A stretch of DNA of 14,567 bases from Colimorpha sp045642445 (GCA_045642445.1 JAZUIX010000017.1:1-14567); one strand, 5' to 3'. Shown: positions 5,495-13,158, counted from the first letter of the stretch. Translations and numbers: made by a program. The notes: generated by a model not told the origin, from the sequence alone.

Positions 5495-6544
5495 ATGAAC
5501 ATCCTGCCTTCAAAAACCTCTTCATTGAGTCGGCTGAACCGTATGCTGGCCGCAAAAAAATACGACAATGCCCGTTTCTTTATCCTCGTGGATGAGAATA
5601 GTTACAACAACTGTCTCGCCCGACTGGTGTCGTGCGTGGAGAGACTTCAAGAGGTGGAGCTGCTCGAAGTGCCTGTGGGTGAGGAATGCAAAGACCTCGC
5701 CATAGCCTCGCAATTGTGGCAGACATTGTTGGAAAGCAATGCCGACCGCAACACGGTATTGGTGAACCTGGGCGGTGGCTGCGTGAGCGATCTGGGTGGC
5801 TTTGTGGCGGCAGGATACAAGCGTGGCATCAGATACATCAATGTTCCCACCACCCTCATCGGTATGGTGGATGCCGCCATCGGAGGCAAGACAGCCGTGA
5901 ACCTCGCAGGCAGCAAGAACCAGGTGGGATTTTTCCACCAGCCCGAAATCACCTGCATTGAGCCCGAATTCCTCGACACTTTGCCCGACGAAGAACTCTT
6001 CAACGGGGTGTTTGAGATGCTCAAAACATTCATGATAGGCAACCCTGACGAATACAACCGCCTTTGCGACATGCTTTTGAATGGCACTCTCGAACTGCAC
6101 CCCGACATGATAGCGGCATGTGCCGAAATCAAGGCCGCCATCGTGAAGAAAGACCCCACCGAGCAGGGACTCCGACGTATGCTGAACTTCGGCCACACCT
6201 TCGGCCACGCCATCGAAGCCTTCAGCCACACCCAAGGTCAGACACCTCTGAGCCACGGCTTCGCCGTAGGTGCCGGCATGGTGTATGCCCTCTACCTCTC
6301 GGTGCAAAAACTCGGATTGGGCACCCAAGTATTCGACCGCTACCGTAGTGTGGCAGCCAAACTGATGACATTGCCCCACTACACCCTGAAAGACACCGAG
6401 GCACTGCTCACCTACATGCGGCAGGACAAAAAGAACGCCGAAGGCGAAATCCGCTGTGTCCTTCTGCAAGAATTAGGTACCCCTGTGATAGATATGCCTA
6501 TTGAAGAAAACGAAATCCGCACCGCCTTGCTGACAAACAACTGA
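5495..6544 (+). CDS. aroB: 3-dehydroquinate synthase
   Basis: AroB converts DAHP to 3-dehydroquinate, the second shikimate step, using NAD and a divalent metal in the cytoplasm. From ATG 5495 the protein has 349 residues, normal for the family. It has the NAD-binding LGGGCVSDLGGF (92-103), VPTTLIGMVDAAIGGKTAVN (117-136) and GSKNQVGFFHQP. Metal ligands are expected at E174 (in GVFEMLK), a His of NFGHTFGH (H234 or H238) and H254 in PLSHGFAVGAGM. I prefer 5495 (MNILPSKTSS) over the in-frame ATG 5462, because the extra 11 codons come entirely from the duplicated GH16 tail plus three bases. Without the R-M insertion, the gap to the GH16 stop would be 13 nt, so aroB was probably in one transcription unit with the genes upstream. 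It may now be transcribed through the R-M genes. Confidence 0.95.
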   Translation: MNILPSKTSSLSRLNRMLAAKKYDNARFFILVDENSYNNCLARLVSCVERLQEVELLEVPVGEECKDLAIASQLWQTLLESNADRNTVLVNLGGGCVSDLGGFVAAGYKRGIRYINVPTTLIGMVDAAIGGKTAVNLAGSKNQVGFFHQPEITCIEPEFLDTLPDEELFNGVFEMLKTFMIGNPDEYNRLCDMLLNGTLELHPDMIAACAEIKAAIVKKDPTEQGLRRMLNFGHTFGHAIEAFSHTQGQTPLSHGFAVGAGMVYALYLSVQKLGLGTQVFDRYRSVAAKLMTLPHYTLKDTEALLTYMRQDKKNAEGEIRCVLLQELGTPVIDMPIEENEIRTALLTNN

Positions 6545-6605
6545 TTAGCATTGTAATTGATATTCGTTGAGAATAATAATAAACGTTTTTCTGCGTTATT
6601 TGGGT

Positions 6606-8474
6606 ATGCAATTAGAACTTCTCTCCCCCGCCAAAAACTGCGAACAGGGCATCGAGGCCATCAACCATGGTGCCGATGCGGTGTATATAGGTGCTCCGAC
6701 TTTTGGTGCCCGTGTGGCCGCCGGAAACAGCATTGAGGATATTGAACGGTTGGCACGATATGCCCACTTGTATCACGCCAAGGTGTTCGCCACGGTGAAC
6801 ACGCTGCTTTTTGACGACGAGGTGGAAGAGGCCGTGGCTTTGCTGCACCAGCTATACAATGCCGGCGTCGATGCAGCCATCATTCAGGATTTGGGACTTT
6901 TGACATGTGACCTCCCCCCTATAGAACTTCATGCCAGCACCCAAACCCACAATGCCAGCGTGGAGCGAGTGAAGTTCATGGAGCAGGTTGGTTTCAAAAG
7001 AGTTATATTGGCAAGAGAGACCTCGCTGGAACAGATGCGGGAAATTCGGAACCAGACGCATGTTGATTTGGAAGCCTTTGTACAGGGGGCATTGTGTGTG
7101 AGTTATAGCGGTCAATGCTATATGAGCCAATATCTTAACGACCGAAGTGGCAACCGAGGTTGCTGTGGGCAGCCGTGTCGCTCCACCTACGACCTTTACG
7201 ACGCTGAGGGACATCTGCTCCGCAGGAACGAGCATCTGCTGTCGCTCAAAGACTTTTCTGCAGCGCAACATATTAAAAGTATGATAGATGCGGGTATTTC
7301 GTCGTTCAAAATCGAGGGACGGCTCAAGGATATGAGTTATGTGAAGAACGTGACGGCCTACTACCGCCAACTATTGGACAGCATCATGGAGAATGACAGC
7401 CATTGGGAGGCGGCCTCCTCGGGAAGGAGCAAACATTATTTCATGCCCGACTTGGAAAAGACTTTCAATCGCGGTTTTTGCGACTATTTCCTAAAACATC
7501 GGCAACATATAGCCACGATGAGCACCCAGAAATCCATAGGTAAACGGCTGGGAACAGTTGTCAAAATAGACCGCAACAACATCACGCTGAAGACACGCGA
7601 AACCCTTGCCACTGGTGACGGGTTGTGCTACTTCAACGCCAAAGGCGAGTTGGAGGGTTTCTTTGTCAACCATGTGCAAGGCAATACTTTCCAACCCAAT
7701 CGTATGCCCGACAGTTTGCAAATCGGGAGCGAATTGTGGCGCAACAATGACCAAGCGTTTGAGAAACTCCTACAAGGCCGTTCAAGCAGCAGAAAAATAG
7801 CTGTAAAAATCATACTTGCAGAGACTTGTGATGGATTTGAACTGACAATGAAAGACACCGATGGTTGCCAAACAACCGTCACCTCCGCTTGTGCCAAAGA
7901 ACCCGCACAAAATGAGGCACGGGCATTGGAGCAGATTGACAAACAGCTGCGTAAATTGGGCGATACCATCTTTGAGGCCTCCGAGGTGGAAAACCATTGC
8001 GGGCAAGCCTATTTCTTACCCGCATCGTTCCTCAACGATCTGCGTCGCAAAGCGGTAGCACAACTCGAAGAGGCCCGCATCGAGGCCCATCTTGCACATC
8101 GTGGTCACTGTGCCACCCTTGCCGAGCGTATGAACAACCATGCACCCTACTTTGAAAGCGCTGTGGATTACCGTGCCAATATCCTCAACAGCCATTGTGA
8201 GCAGTTCTACCGCCAGCATGGGGTCACCGAACTGGAATATGGATTGGAGAAGACGCACGACTATACGGGCAAAGCCCTCATGACCACCAAATACTGTATG
8301 CGTTACGAATTAGGGATGTGCCTACAAGGCAAATCAGGAGGCAAAGAGGTGTATGGAGGCCCCTTATATTTGCGCAACAACAAGAACTGGTTTCGCTTGG
8401 CCTTTGACTGCAAAAACTGTCAGATGCAGGTGCTACTCGCCGAAAAAGGCACCCTTGATGGCAAAAACAAGTAA
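6606..8474 (+). CDS. U32 family protein, RlhA-type (probable rRNA hydroxylation factor)
   Basis: This 622-residue protein is of the peptidase-U32 family. Members formerly called collagenases are now linked to prephenate-dependent RNA hydroxylation: RlhA for 23S rRNA, TrhP for tRNA. It starts with ELLSPAKNCEQGIEAINHGADAVYIG-type sequence, and the U32 signature EAFVQGALCVSYSGQCYMS is exact at 156-174. Cysteines 164, 171, 187 and 191 fit the iron-sulfur cluster ligand set. The long C-terminal half, ending with more cysteines (CMRYELGMC, DCKNC), matches the long RlhA-like (DUF3656-bearing) form rather than short TrhP. The ATG at 6606 gives the usual N-terminus; the upstream in-frame ATG at 6567 would add 13 unusual residues. 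It lies 61 nt after aroB. Its last 42 nt overlap the convergent MntP-like gene. Confidence 0.88.
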   Translation: MQLELLSPAKNCEQGIEAINHGADAVYIGAPTFGARVAAGNSIEDIERLARYAHLYHAKVFATVNTLLFDDEVEEAVALLHQLYNAGVDAAIIQDLGLLTCDLPPIELHASTQTHNASVERVKFMEQVGFKRVILARETSLEQMREIRNQTHVDLEAFVQGALCVSYSGQCYMSQYLNDRSGNRGCCGQPCRSTYDLYDAEGHLLRRNEHLLSLKDFSAAQHIKSMIDAGISSFKIEGRLKDMSYVKNVTAYYRQLLDSIMENDSHWEAASSGRSKHYFMPDLEKTFNRGFCDYFLKHRQHIATMSTQKSIGKRLGTVVKIDRNNITLKTRETLATGDGLCYFNAKGELEGFFVNHVQGNTFQPNRMPDSLQIGSELWRNNDQAFEKLLQGRSSSRKIAVKIILAETCDGFELTMKDTDGCQTTVTSACAKEPAQNEARALEQIDKQLRKLGDTIFEASEVENHCGQAYFLPASFLNDLRRKAVAQLEEARIEAHLAHRGHCATLAERMNNHAPYFESAVDYRANILNSHCEQFYRQHGVTELEYGLEKTHDYTGKALMTTKYCMRYELGMCLQGKSGGKEVYGGPLYLRNNKNWFRLAFDCKNCQMQVLLAEKGTLDGKNK

Positions 8475-9002
8475 GAACAATACCGCGATAAGCTGCCAAC
8501 GACGTTCGCGAGCCTCTTTCTTGCGACGTCCCATCATAATGCCCAGATAGGAAAGCAGCAACACCACCACTGCCAAAGGAATGGAAGAACGCCAAAGTTC
8601 GTTTTCGATCAAAACCCTGAAGCCCAATGCAAGACCCACAAAAAGCGCATTGGTGCCCGTGGCCACACCGAGAAGGAGAATGGTGCTCCAACGCGAAATG
8701 TCGTAAGTGGGATGTTCCTTGGCTTTTGCTTTGTTGCGCATAGCCGAGAAAAGCATTCGCAAAGCCACCACAATCATCAATCCCAAATAGATAAGGTTAT
8801 CATAGACAGGGAGGTCGAAACGGAGCAAATTGCCCGCCAAAATGCCCAACAAAAGCAGCAAAGCATGTTCAACACCCACCACAAACGAGGAGGCCAAACC
8901 TCGGGTGAGGCGGATAGGGTTCTTACGGGCACACATCCGCATAACAATCAACACCGGTATGCCGAGGGCGAAAGAGAGAATGATGTATTCAATGACAGAC
9001 AT
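8433..9002 (-). CDS. MntP-family (DUF204) six-helix membrane protein lacking the usual aspartates
   Basis: A 189-residue inner-membrane protein with six predicted helices at about 4-21, 36-57, 70-88, 105-131, 140-157 and 170-186. Length and layout match the manganese efflux pump MntP (E. coli protein 188 residues). Recognisable blocks are VVGVEHALLLLLG (helix 2), YLGLMIVVALRM (helix 3), GVATGTNALFVGLALGF (helix 4) and LSYLGIMMGRR (helix 5). However, the family's acidic residue in helix 1 (MDAFA in E. coli) is replaced by IPVLI. The one in helix 4 (LDAMAVG) is Asn118 here. Manganese export is therefore doubtful; substrate unknown. It follows rsmA by 54 nt on the same strand, and its 3' end overlaps the U32 gene by 42 nt tail to tail. 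Confidence 0.75.
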   Translation of the reverse strand: MSVIEYIILSFALGIPVLIVMRMCARKNPIRLTRGLASSFVVGVEHALLLLLGILAGNLLRFDLPVYDNLIYLGLMIVVALRMLFSAMRNKAKAKEHPTYDISRWSTILLLGVATGTNALFVGLALGFRVLIENELWRSSIPLAVVVLLLSYLGIMMGRRKKEARERRWQLIAVLFLLVFAIKGAFFGE

Positions 9003-9056
9003 ATCTTTAAATGGTTAAGAGTTTGAAAGTTTAAGAGTTTAAGAGTTCATTACTCA

Positions 9057-9818
9057 CTATTCATTATTCAAAGAAAGGGTGATGGTGACAAAATCTTGCA
9101 CACTGAGTTGCTCGGCTCGCAAAGAGAGCAACTGAGCAGGCACAGCATCGAGCGACTTGTTGAGCTGCCGAAGAGCATTACGGAGGGTCTTTCGACGCTG
9201 GTTAAAGCCTATTTTGACCACCTGGGTAAACAGCTTCTCATCACATTCAAGGGAAGTCACATCATTACGACGCAGCCGAATAACTGCCGATTTGACTTTG
9301 GGTGGCGGATTGAAGACATACTCAGGAACGGTAAACAAGTATTCAATATCATAAAAAGCAGAAAGCAACACACTTAAAATACCGTATGTTTTGCTTCCAG
9401 GCTTGGCTGCAACACGTTCGGCCACCTCTTTTTGAAACATGCCCACCACCTCGGGGATATGGTTGCGATTGTCAAAAACCTTGAACAAGATCTGAGAAGA
9501 GATGTTGTAAGGGAAATTGCCTATGACGGCAAAAGGCTCGGAGAAAAGAGTGGAGAGGTCAAGTTGAAGGAAATCGCCTTCAATGACATGCAGCGTGGGA
9601 TAATGGTCATGAAGATAGACAACCGACTCGGTGTCAATCTCAATGGCATGGAAATCGAGCTCGGGCTTGGCATAAAGATATTTGGTGAGCACGCCCATGC
9701 CAGGACCTATCTCCAACACATGAGGGGTGGAACCTGTAAGGCTGTCAGCAATCTGCTGGGCGATATGCTCGTCTTTGAGAAAATGCTGACCGAGGTATTT
9801 TTTAGCACGAACTTCCAT
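9057..9818 (-). CDS. rsmA: 16S rRNA (adenine1518-N6/adenine1519-N6)-dimethyltransferase RsmA/KsgA
   Basis: RsmA dimethylates two adjacent adenosines in the 3'-terminal hairpin of 16S rRNA using S-adenosylmethionine, late in small-subunit assembly. The 253-residue protein begins KKYLGQHFLKD (GQHFL 10-14). It has the SAM motif LEIGPGMGVLT (35-45), GDFLQLD (81-87) and the catalytic NFPYNISS (101-108). The C-terminal FNQRRKTLRNAL segment is the family RNA-binding part. Length is typical. It lies between the TPR gene (80 nt upstream on this strand) and the MntP-like gene (54 nt downstream), so the three may form one unit. Both gaps consist of AT-rich short direct repeats. Confidence 0.96.
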   Translation of the reverse strand: MEVRAKKYLGQHFLKDEHIAQQIADSLTGSTPHVLEIGPGMGVLTKYLYAKPELDFHAIEIDTESVVYLHDHYPTLHVIEGDFLQLDLSTLFSEPFAVIGNFPYNISSQILFKVFDNRNHIPEVVGMFQKEVAERVAAKPGSKTYGILSVLLSAFYDIEYLFTVPEYVFNPPPKVKSAVIRLRRNDVTSLECDEKLFTQVVKIGFNQRRKTLRNALRQLNKSLDAVPAQLLSLRAEQLSVQDFVTITLSLNNE

Positions 9819-9827
9819 GAATTTTTT

Positions 9828-9901
9828 GAATTAAAAATTTAGAATTAAGAATTAAAAGTATGGCCACCGCCCTCATTTCACCATTCACATTTCACTATTC
9901 A
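9828..9901. repeat. AT-rich short-period repeats in the TPR-rsmA gap
   Basis: The TPR-rsmA gap contains repeated AATTAA/GAATTAA units (9828-9858) followed by repeated ATTTCAC/ATTCAC units (about 9875-9901). The rsmA-MntP gap (about 9015-9060) shows the same style, with repeated AGAGTTTAAG units and TCACTATTCA, the last also found at about 9892-9901. No hairpin terminator or promoter consensus is evident. This looks like simple-sequence drift common between Bacteroidales genes. Confidence 0.4.
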
Positions 9902-11716
9902 CTTCAAAGCATTATATCGTTTGCGGGCTTGGTCGACAAAAAGGCTGGTGGGATAGTCGAGAATGATTTTCTCGTAGCAATCGCGGGCACGAGCCGTATT
10001 GTTCAACTGCTCCTCATTAAGTTGCGCCAAAAGCATCAGGGCATCGTCGGTAACAATCTCTTGCGGATAGACATCCACCAACTGCTGAAGCAAACTGTCG
10101 GCCTCCTGATAACGCTGCTGACGAATGCGGATCTTGGCCTTTTGCAACAACACCTCATCAAAAAGAGGGTGCGAGAGGGCACTGGTAGAGACATCATCAA
10201 AAGCCTCCCACGCCGAATCAAGCATATTGCGGTAAAGCAACAAATCGGCGGCAGCATACTTTTCAAGCATATCGAAAGTGCTGTCCTCCTCCATATTGTC
10301 GCTGATAAGCAACGAAAGCTCCATAGCATCGTTGGCTATCAGTTTGCTGGTAGAGGCCCTCAAAACATCGAGCTGCGACTTCGCCCACTCAAAATCGTTG
10401 TTATAATACGACAATTTGGCGTTCTTAAACTTTGCCTGCGAACCCAGCACATCGTTCTTGTTGGCTTTCTCCACCTGCATATACAGCAGCGAAGCATCCC
10501 ACACCTCACCCGCAAAAAGCAGCAAATCGCCGAGTTCGAGTTTCACCTCATCACGGGTCTTGGTATCCAGTTTGGGCAGATCCAGAATATCATACAAAAT
10601 ATCGGCAGCCGCCTGAACACTATCGGCATAATAAGCCATCAGATAAGAATAGTTGCGCATCAAAGGCACCGTTTGCACATTCTTGCCTATCTCGGCAAAA
10701 GTGGCCCGGTAATCGTGCAACAGCGTGTTGAGCGCCTTGGTTTCAAGTGGGAAATTGTGGTTGATGCGGGCAAAACGCACCTCCAAGCCCCCAACCCTGC
10801 TATCAACATAATGAGGCCCTTCGGCACCTTTCTTGGCCACAAAGGCGTAGCACTCCTGCGCCACATCGTAATCCTCGTTCGATCGGGCAATAGCGGCCAC
10901 ACGCATCAGCGGCTCGCCCCCCATGTCGGGGAAACGGGCATCCACCGCCTTTGCCTGCACCATGGCAAAACGAAAGTCCTTCTGCTGGAGCGAGAACCAT
11001 ATCATCATCTCCAGATACTGCTTGTTTTCGGGATGCTGCTGCACACGCTGGATAAGCGTATTGCGGAGCCCTTCGGCCAACTGGGGATTGGAAGTCTCGT
11101 TGAGGGCTCGCTGAAGCGATATCTGGATAGAGTTGAGCATCTGCGGCGAATTGTCGAGCAAGTCGAAATACTCCTGCATCATCGCCTCGTAGTTGCCCGA
11201 CCGTTGATAAAGGGTGGCCAATTCGCTGACAAAGGCAAACTTGTTTCTCGACTTCTCGCGTGCCATGAGATACACACGGATGGCATATTCGGGGTGATTT
11301 GCCGTTTCAAACGCCTGTGTGAGCTCGCTGATCTGCTTGGTATCGTAACCCACCTTCTCCACCACATTGCCGAAAATCTTATTGGCCTTCTTCGCCTCGC
11401 CCTTGCGCTCGTAAACCATACCCTCGTCAACATAAAGATAGAGGTCCCTAGGGTACTGTTTGATCCGCTTCTCCACCAAACGCTCGGCATCCTTATACTG
11501 CAAAAGCTCCAAATACGAGCGATAGAGCATCTGATAATAGAACTTGTTGGGGGCACGCTGGTAGAGGGTCTCATAAATCTCGGCAGCTTGGGCAAACTCA
11601 CCATTAGTATAGTAATGCGAAGCCAACTGCTCCTGCGACTGCTGTGCGTGGCATAGAACCGACGACAGAAGCAGGAGAGCCAAACCAACCAACCGTGCAA
11701 AACGCGCCATAGTCAT
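9899..11716 (-). CDS. exported tetratricopeptide-repeat protein
   Basis: A 605-residue protein with a cleavable signal peptide (MTMARFARL, hydrophobic core, likely cut after CHA) and then helical repeats throughout. Repeats with TPR character include YTNGEFAQAAEIYETLYQ (near residue 35), YKDAERLVEKRI, GEAKKANKIFGNVV and, at the C-terminus, RQQRYQEADSLLQQLVDVYP and NTARARDCYEKIILDYP. The last of these is a canonical TPR ending. The protein is probably periplasmic or attached to the inner face of the outer membrane and acts as a protein-interaction scaffold; no enzymatic domain is seen. Its ATG (11716; a second at 11710 is possible) lies only 5 nt past the T-tract of the tRNA terminator. It therefore has almost no room for its own promoter and may depend on readthrough from the tRNA operon. 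Its exact role is unknown to me. Confidence 0.88.
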   Translation of the reverse strand: MTMARFARLVGLALLLLSSVLCHAQQSQEQLASHYYTNGEFAQAAEIYETLYQRAPNKFYYQMLYRSYLELLQYKDAERLVEKRIKQYPRDLYLYVDEGMVYERKGEAKKANKIFGNVVEKVGYDTKQISELTQAFETANHPEYAIRVYLMAREKSRNKFAFVSELATLYQRSGNYEAMMQEYFDLLDNSPQMLNSIQISLQRALNETSNPQLAEGLRNTLIQRVQQHPENKQYLEMMIWFSLQQKDFRFAMVQAKAVDARFPDMGGEPLMRVAAIARSNEDYDVAQECYAFVAKKGAEGPHYVDSRVGGLEVRFARINHNFPLETKALNTLLHDYRATFAEIGKNVQTVPLMRNYSYLMAYYADSVQAAADILYDILDLPKLDTKTRDEVKLELGDLLLFAGEVWDASLLYMQVEKANKNDVLGSQAKFKNAKLSYYNNDFEWAKSQLDVLRASTSKLIANDAMELSLLISDNMEEDSTFDMLEKYAAADLLLYRNMLDSAWEAFDDVSTSALSHPLFDEVLLQKAKIRIRQQRYQEADSLLQQLVDVYPQEIVTDDALMLLAQLNEEQLNNTARARDCYEKIILDYPTSLFVDQARKRYNALK

Positions 11717-11721
11717 GATAC

Positions 11722-11747
11722 AAAAAAACCGGAAGTGCGCTCCCGGT
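11722..11747 (-). terminator. intrinsic terminator after the tRNA-Lys pair
   Basis: On the minus strand ACCGGGAG-CGCA-CTTCCGGT forms an 8-bp stem with one G-U pair and a four-base loop, followed directly by TTTTTTT (11728 to 11722). It lies 12 nt after the end of the second transcribed tRNA-Lys gene and ends 5 nt before the TPR start codon. Confidence 0.85.
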
Positions 11748-11758
11748 ATTTGATTTTG

Positions 11759-11831
11759 TGACTAAGCTGGGATTCGAACCCAGGACCCCATCCTTAAAAG
11801 GGATGTGCTCTACCTGCTGAGCTACTTAGTC
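11759..11831 (-). tRNA. tRNA-Lys (anticodon UUU), downstream copy
   Basis: Read on the minus strand, the acceptor arms GACTAAG and CTTAGTC pair over 7 bp with discriminator A. The anticodon stem is CATCC/GGATG around loop CTTTTAA, giving anticodon TTT (lysine, codons AAA/AAG). The T arm CTGGG-TTCGAAT-CCCAG is canonical. The gene is 73 nt and CCA is not encoded (the flank is CAAA), so it is added after transcription. It is identical to the copy at 11844-11916. Confidence 0.97.
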
Positions 11832-11843
11832 GCCTAAGTTTTG

Positions 11844-11916
11844 TGACTAAGCTGGGATTCGAACCCAGGACCCCATCCTTAAAAGGGATGTGCTCTACCT
11901 GCTGAGCTACTTAGTC
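11844..11916 (-). tRNA. tRNA-Lys (anticodon UUU), promoter-proximal copy
   Basis: Identical over all 73 nt to the tRNA-Lys at 11759-11831 and separated from it by 12 nt. With six shared flanking bases the duplicated block is 78 bp at an offset of 85 bp (11754-11831 and 11839-11916), a tandem duplication. It is transcribed first from the promoter at 11936-11968. Confidence 0.97.
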
Positions 11917-11935
11917 ATCCTCATTTTTGAGTTTG

Positions 11936-11968
11936 CAAAGGTACAACTTTTTTCTCTTTTGGCAAAAA
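11936..11968 (-). promoter_or_regulatory. Bacteroidetes-type promoter for the tRNA-Lys pair
   Basis: On the minus strand TACCTTTG (11943 to 11936) matches the -7 box TAnnTTTG exactly. TTTTTG (11968 to 11963) supplies the -33 TTG with 19 nt between. Transcription should start around 11929, about 13 nt before the first tRNA. Confidence 0.8.
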
Positions 11969-12057
11969 TATTTTCGCATTTTCTTTTACCATATATTTTT
12001 TAATGAATGTATATCAAGATTTTAAAGCACAAACATAAATATATTTTCTTAAAACAT

Positions 12058-12088
12058 TTTGTCAATTAACAAAAGTTTCGTACCTTTG
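12058..12088 (+). promoter_or_regulatory. Bacteroidetes-type promoter for the 12110-13158 genes
   Basis: TTTG (12058-12061), 19 nt, then TACCTTTG (12081-12088), an exact match to the TTG-N19-TAnnTTTG consensus. Transcription should start near 12095, leaving a leader of only about 15 nt before ATG 12110. The in-frame TTG at 12059 is therefore the -33 box and not a start codon. The tRNA-Lys promoter diverges from the same AT-rich intergenic segment. Confidence 0.82.
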
Positions 12089-12109
12089 TTTTCTCAAAAA
12101 ATAGCAAAA

Positions 12110-12520
12110 ATGGACATAGAAATAAAGATAAAAAAAGGTATTGGCGACGTCACTTTTGACATGCCCATAGAACAAGTCGTGGCAATCCTCGGACAAGCCG
12201 ACGAAGTGGACAATATCGACAACGCCGAGGACGAGCCCACCACCGTATTGCGGTACGAAGACAGCATGACGCTGTTCTTCGAAGGCGAAAATCCCATCCT
12301 CTCCTGCATCGACATCACCAACGAAGACGCCACCCTCTTCGGCAAAGAGATTTTTGACTTCAACGAAAAAGACATTGTCAAACTGATGGTCGACAACAAA
12401 TACTTCGAGCAGGATGTCGACACCGAAGAATGGGGCGAAAGACGCATAACCTTCAGCGAAGGCAACATCGACTTCTATTTTGAAGACGACGAACTCATGT
12501 CGGTGATTATCGGAAAATAA
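12110..12520 (+). CDS. small acidic protein of unknown function with an internal repeat
   Basis: A 136-residue, strongly acidic protein with no signal peptide or membrane helix, so probably cytoplasmic. I do not recognise a named family. The block GDVTFDMPIEQVVAILGQAD (12-31) resembles the sheet-helix-LGxPD pattern seen in BamE-like folds. The second half seems to repeat the first: FGKEIFDFNEKDIVKLMVD (77-95) parallels it, and FSEGNIDFYFEDDELMSVI (115-133) parallels YEDSMTLFFEGENPILSCI (49-67). The start is ATG 12110, because the transcription start is predicted near 12095. Its TAA stop shares one base with the ATG of the WbqC-like gene, so the two are translationally coupled and probably work in the same unit. 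Confidence 0.8.
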   Translation: MDIEIKIKKGIGDVTFDMPIEQVVAILGQADEVDNIDNAEDEPTTVLRYEDSMTLFFEGENPILSCIDITNEDATLFGKEIFDFNEKDIVKLMVDNKYFEQDVDTEEWGERRITFSEGNIDFYFEDDELMSVIIGK

Positions 12521-13158
12521 TGGCCAACACACCCCTATTCTCCACCGCCTACCTCCCCTCTGTTGCCTACATGGCCGCACTGGCCAAGTACGACTCTATT
12601 GTCATCGAACAGAAAGAAACCTTCCCAAAACAGACTTTTCGCAACCGCTGCATCATTGCCACAGGCAACGGGTTGCAAACCCTCTCGGTGCCCGTGGTGC
12701 GCCCCAACGGCAACCACAGCCGCACAGAAGAGATGACCATCAGCTACCACGAGCCGTGGAACATCCAACATTGGCGCGCCATCGTCACCGCCTACAATGC
12801 CGCCCCCTACTTCCTCTACTACCGCGACAGCTTGGAGAAAATACTTCTGCAACCCCACACTCGACTGCTCGACCTCAACCACAACCTGCTGCAATATTGC
12901 CTGAAAAAACTCAAAATCAACTGCGACATACACTATTCCGACGACTTCATCACCCCCGACTCGCCCTCCTCACCCAACAACTACATCCACCTCACCTCCA
13001 AACACTACGAGCCTGCCGCACCCCTGCCCCCCTACAGCCAAGTCTTCGACAGCCGTTTCGATTTCCAACCCAACCTCAGCGTTATCGACCTCCTTTTCAA
13101 CCTCGGCCCCGAAGCCAAAGACTATCTGCAACAAATCCCCCCTTTGCAACAACGATAA
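12520..13158 (+). CDS. WbqC-like family protein
   Basis: A 212-residue protein of the WbqC-like family, found in many Bacteroidetes and in some O-antigen clusters of other bacteria; its biochemical function is not well settled. Family features are the N-terminal YLPSVAYMAALAKYDSIVIE (11-30), ETFPKQTFRNRCIIATGNG, LSVPVVRP, and the HWRAIVTAYNAAPYFLYYRD block (84-103). The C-terminal PYSQVFDSRFDFQPNLSVID then LLFNLGPEA is also typical. There is no signal peptide. The ATG overlaps the preceding stop by one base. No glycan-biosynthesis genes are nearby, so the context does not refine its role. Confidence 0.85.
   Translation: MANTPLFSTAYLPSVAYMAALAKYDSIVIEQKETFPKQTFRNRCIIATGNGLQTLSVPVVRPNGNHSRTEEMTISYHEPWNIQHWRAIVTAYNAAPYFLYYRDSLEKILLQPHTRLLDLNHNLLQYCLKKLKINCDIHYSDDFITPDSPSSPNNYIHLTSKHYEPAAPLPPYSQVFDSRFDFQPNLSVIDLLFNLGPEAKDYLQQIPPLQQR

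Noticed and set aside
5522..6469. Minus-strand open frame of 315 codons across aroB
   Set aside because: aroB on the + strand is certain; the antisense frame is a codon-bias shadow.
6567..6605. Upstream in-frame ATG for the U32 protein
   Set aside because: The 13 added residues (MRIIINVFLRYLG) are not typical of the family, which starts at MQLELLSPAKN-like sequence.
9860..11656. A 598-codon open frame on the + strand
   Set aside because: It is antisense to the TPR protein gene, which has a signal peptide and clear TPR repeats; the + strand frame is a long shadow without any recognisable domain.
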